DNA from: JAFAXD01 sp963816775
GTDB taxonomy: Bacteria; Pseudomonadota; Alphaproteobacteria; Rhizobiales; Xanthobacteraceae
Reading direction: 5' to 3'
Length of the DNA: 64,000 nt
Assembly (NCBI GenBank): GCA_963816775.1
Contig: CAWFLX010000020.1
Location: 62,001 to 126,000, forward strand
The position numbers were made by a program, and so were the translations under genes. This document shows positions 60,607 through 64,000 of this stretch, piece by piece. The notes beneath the pieces are model-generated. The model was not told where the DNA came from and ran no database searches. It saw nothing but the letters and a program-made list of their open reading frames with translations. Numbering within the stretch: the stretch's first letter is position 1; every line of letters begins with the position of its first letter.

Positions 60607-61089
60607 TTACGCTTTTGCAGAGTCCCGCACCCGTAACGCAAGCGCGCTCAGGATGGCGTTCCAACCGTTTTCGGAGTCGAAAATGCCGCGCATCTGCTCG
60701 GCCGCCGTTCCGTAGCGATCGAGCCGCCGGTGCTCGAGTTCGATGCGCGTCAGCGCCGGTCCGAGCGACACGAACCGAACCTCGACCTCGGTGTCGATGC
60801 TGTCATCGTGCTTCCAATCCGGCGAAATCTCCCACGCCAGCACCAGGCGGCCGGGCGGGTCCCAGACCAGCACCCGCCCCCAGTCGCATTCGCTGCCGTC
60901 GGCGGCGCGCTCGAACCAGCGTCCGCCGGCGCGCGGCTCGATGATAGCGGTCTCTGCCGCGGCGCTGCCAATGTGATGGGTGGCGAGCGGCCACCAGGCG
61001 CCGTGCTCGCGCGTGAACACATCGAAGGCGCGCGCCTGGCTCGCCTCGACGGTGATCTCCTTACTGACAAACACTCCAGGCGTGACCAT
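60607..61089 (-). CDS. SRPBCC (AHSA1-like) domain protein
   Basis: 160 residues: GVFVSKEITVEASQARAFDVF, WWPLATHHIG, GGRWFERAADGSECDWGRVLVWDPPGRLVLAWEIS (in parts WGRVLVWDPPGRLVL), VRFVSLGPALTRIELEH. This is the START/Bet v1-like fold of AHSA1 proteins, which bind hydrophobic ligands. ATG 61089 lies 10 nt after the ArsR stop. GST-ArsR-SRPBCC gene sets are common and probably respond to a small toxic compound. Confidence 0.85.
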   Translation of the reverse strand: MVTPGVFVSKEITVEASQARAFDVFTREHGAWWPLATHHIGSAAAETAIIEPRAGGRWFERAADGSECDWGRVLVWDPPGRLVLAWEISPDWKHDDSIDTEVEVRFVSLGPALTRIELEHRRLDRYGTAAEQMRGIFDSENGWNAILSALALRVRDSAKA

Positions 61090-61099
61090 CGTGGACGTC

Positions 61100-61426
61100 T
61101 CAGTGATGGGGCTTTTCAATCCGACTTTTCAGATTGCCGAGCGCCTTTTGCCAAAGGCGGTCGAGATAATCGCGCACTTCAGCCACGCGCTCCGGCTCGA
61201 GGCGATAGAGATTACGGGTGCCGGCGGACTCGTGAGTGACGAGCCCGACATCGCTGAGCACGCGCAGGTGCTGTGAGACCGCCGACCGCGACACCGGCAG
61301 GCGATCGGCGATGTCACCGACCGAGCGCGGACCCTCGGCCAGCATCTCGAAGATCGCGCGGCGCACGGGATCCCCGAGCGCCGCCATGCGATCCGCTGCC
61401 TCAGGCGTTGACGGCTCGCGCGACAT
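61100..61426 (-). CDS. ArsR-family transcriptional repressor
   Basis: 108 residues. Winged helix MAALGDPVRRAIFEMLAEG, VGDIADRLPVSRSAVSQHLRVLSDVGLV (recognition helix SAVSQHLRVL) and the wing GTRNLYRLEPERV. It lacks the Cys pair of metal sensors, so it likely senses an organic ligand or acts through its SRPBCC neighbour. ATG 61426 overlaps the GST gene end by 26 nt. Three tandem palindromes upstream of the operon (62140-62189) are good candidates for its sites. Confidence 0.85.
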   Translation of the reverse strand: MSREPSTPEAADRMAALGDPVRRAIFEMLAEGPRSVGDIADRLPVSRSAVSQHLRVLSDVGLVTHESAGTRNLYRLEPERVAEVRDYLDRLWQKALGNLKSRIEKPHH

Positions 61427-62084
61427 TGGCTGGCTCGGATCTGTTGCCGGCGGTGCCGGGCTGACTTTGCGGCATCGAGTCTTGCACGCTTTTGCGACCG
61501 GCGTGGCGCTCGAAGTAAGCCTTGAGCTTCGGGCACGCCGCCAGCAGCGCACTACTCTCCGGGAATTTGTTCATGTAGTAGAGGATCGGCATCAGGTTCA
61601 TGTCGGCGAGCGTGAACGTGTCCCCGACCAGATGGCCGGACGCGACCGCCTTGTCCATCACCGGAAATTGCTGCTGCATCTTGGGCAACGCGGCATCAAT
61701 CGCGGCGCGGTTCGGCGACTTGTCGGGCGTACCCGGGAAGATGTAGCCGGCGCCGACATACTGACGGATCCAGACCGGATCAATGGTCGTGTTGACGATC
61801 GACACCCATTGCTCCACCCGCGCAGCCTCGACCGGATCAGCAGGAACGAGCGGAGGACCGTCGAACACGCGGTCGATGTAGGCGCAGATCGCGCGCGACT
61901 CGCCGAGCGTGACGTCGCCATGGCGCATCACCGGGATCTTGCCGACCGGATGAATCGCCTCGACCTCGGGGCTGTGCGGCATGACCGAGGTGAGTGAATA
62001 GGGCACGCCCTTCTCGGCGCAGGCGATGCGTACCATCCAGACGTAATTGCTGGCCGGTCCGCCAATGATGTGGAGATCATGCAT
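61401..62084 (-). CDS. Glutathione S-transferase family protein
   Basis: 227 residues. N-terminal thioredoxin-like half: PASNYVWMVRIACAEKGVPY, HPVGKIPVMRHGDVTLGESRAICAYID (cis-Pro and the Glu-Ser that binds glutathione). C-terminal helical half with LVGDTFTLADMNLMPILYYM. AGGAGA 9 nt before ATG 62084. It is the first gene of the GST-ArsR-SRPBCC operon. Substrate unknown; conjugation or isomerisation of electrophiles is typical. Confidence 0.9.
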   Translation of the reverse strand: MHDLHIIGGPASNYVWMVRIACAEKGVPYSLTSVMPHSPEVEAIHPVGKIPVMRHGDVTLGESRAICAYIDRVFDGPPLVPADPVEAARVEQWVSIVNTTIDPVWIRQYVGAGYIFPGTPDKSPNRAAIDAALPKMQQQFPVMDKAVASGHLVGDTFTLADMNLMPILYYMNKFPESSALLAACPKLKAYFERHAGRKSVQDSMPQSQPGTAGNRSEPANVARAVNA

Positions 62085-62139
62085 GACGGTGGTTCTCCTG
62101 CTCGATTCGACGCTACGGACGGTCATGATATGCTCCTCC

Positions 62140-62189
62140 GTTAGTCTTGGCTAATGGTTAGTATAAACTAACCGTTAGATACGGCTAAC
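62140..62189. promoter_or_regulatory. Three tandem GTTAG-N6-CTAAC palindromes, 17-bp period
   Basis: GTTAG-N6-CTAAT (62140-62155), GTTAG-N6-CTAAC (62157-62172) and GTTAG-N6-CTAAC (62174-62189) follow each other with centres exactly 17 bp apart. They lie between the GST operon and the guanine deaminase gene. The 16-bp twofold symmetry fits a winged-helix dimer, most simply the ArsR encoded in the operon. The spacing would put neighbouring dimers on different faces of the helix. Confidence 0.8.
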
Positions 62190-62215
62190 GATAGAGCCTG
62201 TCAAGGGGGATTTTT

Positions 62216-62266
62216 ATGCCAGAACAGGTGGTGTGCCGCCTTCATCCCCAACGGGCCAGCCCGTGA
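62216..62266 (+). CDS. Possible 16-codon leader peptide before guaD
   Basis: AAGGGGGA 5 nt before ATG 62216 is the only strong ribosome site here. The frame MPEQVVCRLHPQRASP ends in TGA overlapping GTG 62263, a candidate guaD start in GTGA form. It may couple or regulate translation of guaD, or the two frames may have been one before a slip. Confidence 0.4.
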   Translation: MPEQVVCRLHPQRASP

Positions 62267-63603
62267 ACGCGCCGCCGACCGCGAGCCACACAACCGCCCT
62301 GCGGGGGGCGCTGATTTCCTGCCGCGACGATCCATTCCTCACCAACCCGGCAACGGCGTTTCATCACGAGCCGGACGGGCTCGTTGTCTGCCGTGACGGC
62401 GTGATCGTCGCGGCCGGTGCATTCGCGGCGGTCAAGGCGCAGCTGCCCCCGGACGCCATCATCGACGACTACCGCGGTTGCCTGATCGCGCCCGGATTTA
62501 TCGACACCCACATTCACTACGTTCAGACCGGCATCATCGGTTCGCAGGGCAAGCAACTGCTCGACTGGCTCGAGCGCTACACCTTCGTCGCCGAGCAGGC
62601 GTTCGCCGATCCGCAGGTCGCAGCGACGACTGCAAAGGTGTTTTGCAACGAACTGCTGCGTAACGGCACCACCAGCGCCCTGGTGTTCTGTTCGGTTCAT
62701 CCGGGTTCCGTCGATGCCCTGTTCGAAGAGGCTGCGCGTCACAACCTGCGCCTGATCGCCGGCAAGGTGCTGATGGACCGCAACGCGCCGCACGCGCTGC
62801 TCGACACCGCCCAATCCGGCTACGACCAATCGAAGGCGCTGATCGCGAGATGGCATGGCCGCGGCCGCGCGCTCTATGCCATCACGCCGCGCTTTGCCGG
62901 AAGCTGCACGCCGGCGCAGATGGAGTTGGCGGGTGCGCTCTGGCGCGAGCATCCCGATGTCTTGATGCAGAGCCACATCGCGGAGAATCACAAAGAGATC
63001 GCTTGGGTCAGGGAGCTCTACCCGGAGCGGCGCGACTATTTCGACGTCTACGAGCACTACGGGCTCACCGGACGGCGATCGCTCTATGCGCACGGGATTT
63101 ATCTCGACGAGTTGGAGCTGTGCCGATGTCATGAGAGCGGCACTGCGCTTGCCCATTGCCCAACCTCGAATACTTTCCTGGGCAGCGGGCTGTTTCGCAT
63201 GCGCACGGTGCGCGACCCCCGCCGCCCGGTCGAAGTCGGGCTCGGCACCGACATCGGCGCGGGGACGAGCTTCTCGCTGGTCGCCACCATGGGCGAGGCC
63301 TACAAGATTTCACAGCTCGCCGGGCAGCCGATCAACGCCGTCGAGGCGTTCTACCTCGCGACCCTGGGCGGCGCCCGCGCGCTGGCGCTTGATGACCGGC
63401 TCGGCAGTCTTGCGGCGGGGCGTGAGGCGGATCTCGTCGTGCTCGATCCCAACGCGACGCCGCTGCTGGCGTTTCGAAGTCAGCGCGTGCATTCAATCGA
63501 AGAGCAGCTTGCGGTGCTGATGACGCTCGGCGACGACCGCGCCGTGCGGGCAACCTACGTGGCGGGTCAATGCGCGCACAAGAAGCGCGCGGACGGCGGC
63601 TAG
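62263..63603 (+). CDS. guaD: Guanine deaminase
   Basis: 446 residues from GTG 62263 (a GTG at 62233 would add 10). It turns guanine into xanthine. Zinc and active-site motifs of the amidohydrolase fold: PGFIDTHIHYVQ (H-x-H), SHIAENHKEI (His), YAHGIYLDELEL (His), PTSNTFLGSGLFRM and LGTDIGAGTSFSL (Asp). The end LAAGREADLVVLDPNATP is typical of the family. It is divergent from the GST operon with the palindrome array between them. The stop TAG touches a palindromic repeat. Confidence 0.9.
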   Translation: MNAPPTASHTTALRGALISCRDDPFLTNPATAFHHEPDGLVVCRDGVIVAAGAFAAVKAQLPPDAIIDDYRGCLIAPGFIDTHIHYVQTGIIGSQGKQLLDWLERYTFVAEQAFADPQVAATTAKVFCNELLRNGTTSALVFCSVHPGSVDALFEEAARHNLRLIAGKVLMDRNAPHALLDTAQSGYDQSKALIARWHGRGRALYAITPRFAGSCTPAQMELAGALWREHPDVLMQSHIAENHKEIAWVRELYPERRDYFDVYEHYGLTGRRSLYAHGIYLDELELCRCHESGTALAHCPTSNTFLGSGLFRMRTVRDPRRPVEVGLGTDIGAGTSFSLVATMGEAYKISQLAGQPINAVEAFYLATLGGARALALDDRLGSLAAGREADLVVLDPNATPLLAFRSQRVHSIEEQLAVLMTLGDDRAVRATYVAGQCAHKKRADGG

Positions 63604-63672
63604 TGCCGCCGATTTGAAGTTCCTGCAGCGGTCGCGGCAAGCTCGTCGAGGAACTTCAAATCGAAAAGCGGC
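63603..63672. repeat. GATTTGAAGTTCCT palindromic repeat, copy 2
   Basis: GTGCCGCCGATTTGAAGTTCCT faces AGGAACTTCAAATCG over a 24-nt centre; arms match the copy at 55457-55526. It starts at the last base of the guaD stop codon and may fold as a transcript end. Confidence 0.75.
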
Positions 63673-63690
63673 CCTGGAATCATATGCGTG

Positions 63691-63765
63691 CTAGTGCCCC
63701 TTTGCTTCGAAGTTCGTGTCAGAGTGTGCCGCAATGGATCACGAACTTCGGAAGCGGGGCACTAG
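63691..63765. repeat. CTAGTGCCCC palindromic repeat with 26-bp arms
   Basis: CTAGTGCCCC..GCTTCGAAGTTCGTG (63691-63718) and CACGAACTTCGGAAGCGGGGCACTAG (63740-63765) are nearly perfect complements around a short centre. The AAGTTC core recalls copy 2 next to it, so the two may be related. The last gene of the window ends within its right edge. Confidence 0.75.
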
Positions 63766-64000
63766 GCGGGCGCCGGGAGGCTCACGGAGTGGCCGACCTG
63801 GGCGGTGTGGGCGACGACCGCTTCGCCCAATTCCGGAAGGCCGAAGAATTCACCGAGCAGGCGCCGGCTGTCGCGCAACGCCGACTGCGCGCGGCGGGCA
63901 TCGAGCCCAAGCCGCATCAGCCCCACGAACTGGCGCGGTTCCCGCGCGAGTGAGCGCACGACCGCCCGCACGTTGGTGTGTCCGCCATCCGAAACTGCGC
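63762..64000 (-). CDS. Unidentified protein, C-terminal part (cut by window edge)
   Basis: The open frame runs from the right edge to TAG at 63762-63764. It reads VRAVVRSLAREPRQFVGLMRL, GLDARRAQSALRDSRRLLGE, and ends VGHSVSLPAPA. It is helical and Arg/Leu-rich. I do not recognise the family. The stop codon lies in the palindromic repeat at 63691-63765. Confidence 0.45.
   Translation of the reverse strand, partial: AVSDGGHTNVRAVVRSLAREPRQFVGLMRLGLDARRAQSALRDSRRLLGEFFGLPELGEAVVAHTAQVGHSVSLPAPA

Noticed and set aside
20..64000. Riboswitches upstream of metabolic genes (hisD, ilvE, proC, moaDE, guaD)
   Set aside because: Leaders are short or filled with repeats, and no conserved riboswitch core could be recognised by eye.

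Overview
The window is GC-rich chromosomal DNA of an alphaproteobacterium, most likely order Hyphomicrobiales (Rhizobiales) near Bradyrhizobium or Pseudolabrys. This rests on gene content and order: hisD, UPF0262, low-molecular-weight phosphatase, maf and yacG next to tRNA-Phe; DUF2948, DUF2093, DUF6494 and DUF6894 proteins; a HWE-type kinase; Omp25/31-type porins; and ilvE, MarR and an OmpR/EnvZ-like pair side by side. Family assignments come from reading the translated sequences; no database search was run.

Bases 1-20,750 look like a decayed accessory region ending at the 3' end of tRNA-Phe(GAA) (20754-20829). It holds pieces of an RTX-type protein, tricarboxylate and ABC solute-binding proteins, a LysR regulator, an IS5-type transposase, a phage terminase large subunit split into two pieces 7.5 kb apart, a PEP-CTERM protein and a DUF5681 phage protein. 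Among these lie small, mostly uncharacterised genes with good ribosome binding sites: zinc ribbons, short secreted or membrane peptides and a duplicated secreted protein with a coupled mini-gene. Larger genes are a PEP-mutase-family enzyme, a porin, a HWE histidine kinase, a TauE/SafE transporter, a frameshifted SAM-cyclase-AAA-TPR protein and a broken SARP/TolB-like regulator. No integrase is in the window.

From 20,750 to 64,000 the DNA is dense and core-like. The tRNA-proximal minus-strand block is hisD, UPF0262, phosphatase, a remnant of infA (translation factor IF-1), maf and yacG, with an unusual ATGGCATCT-rich repeat between maf and yacG. Next come DUF2948, two MaoC hydratases, ychF, pth, rplY and ubiK; then plus-strand lgt, midA-like, pgeF, a lipoprotein, prs, ybjN-like, proC, a TetR regulator and a CDF metal exporter. 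A signalling cluster (37.9-46.3 kb) has an EnvZ/OmpR-type pair, a MarR regulator with a palindrome over its own start codon, ilvE, and a hybrid-style relay of cache-GAF kinase, CheY-like receiver and receiver-cyclase. Then come two solute-binding proteins, a Vgb-like propeller, moaDE, pgsA, uvrC, an SDR enzyme, a porin with a clear terminator, a cold-shock protein, a truncated patatin, a dienelactone hydrolase, xseA, and a GST-ArsR-SRPBCC operon divergent from guanine deaminase.

The features most worth a second look are these. Three +1 frame breaks in two signalling genes each disappear if one base is removed at or beside a GANTC site, the CcrM methylation motif. Three identical-geometry palindromes lie at exact 17-bp spacing between the GST operon and guaD. 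The yacG start codon lies inside a minisatellite. infA is reduced to its last codons. Several palindromic intergenic repeat families occur, and copies of one of them supply stop codons to flanking genes.
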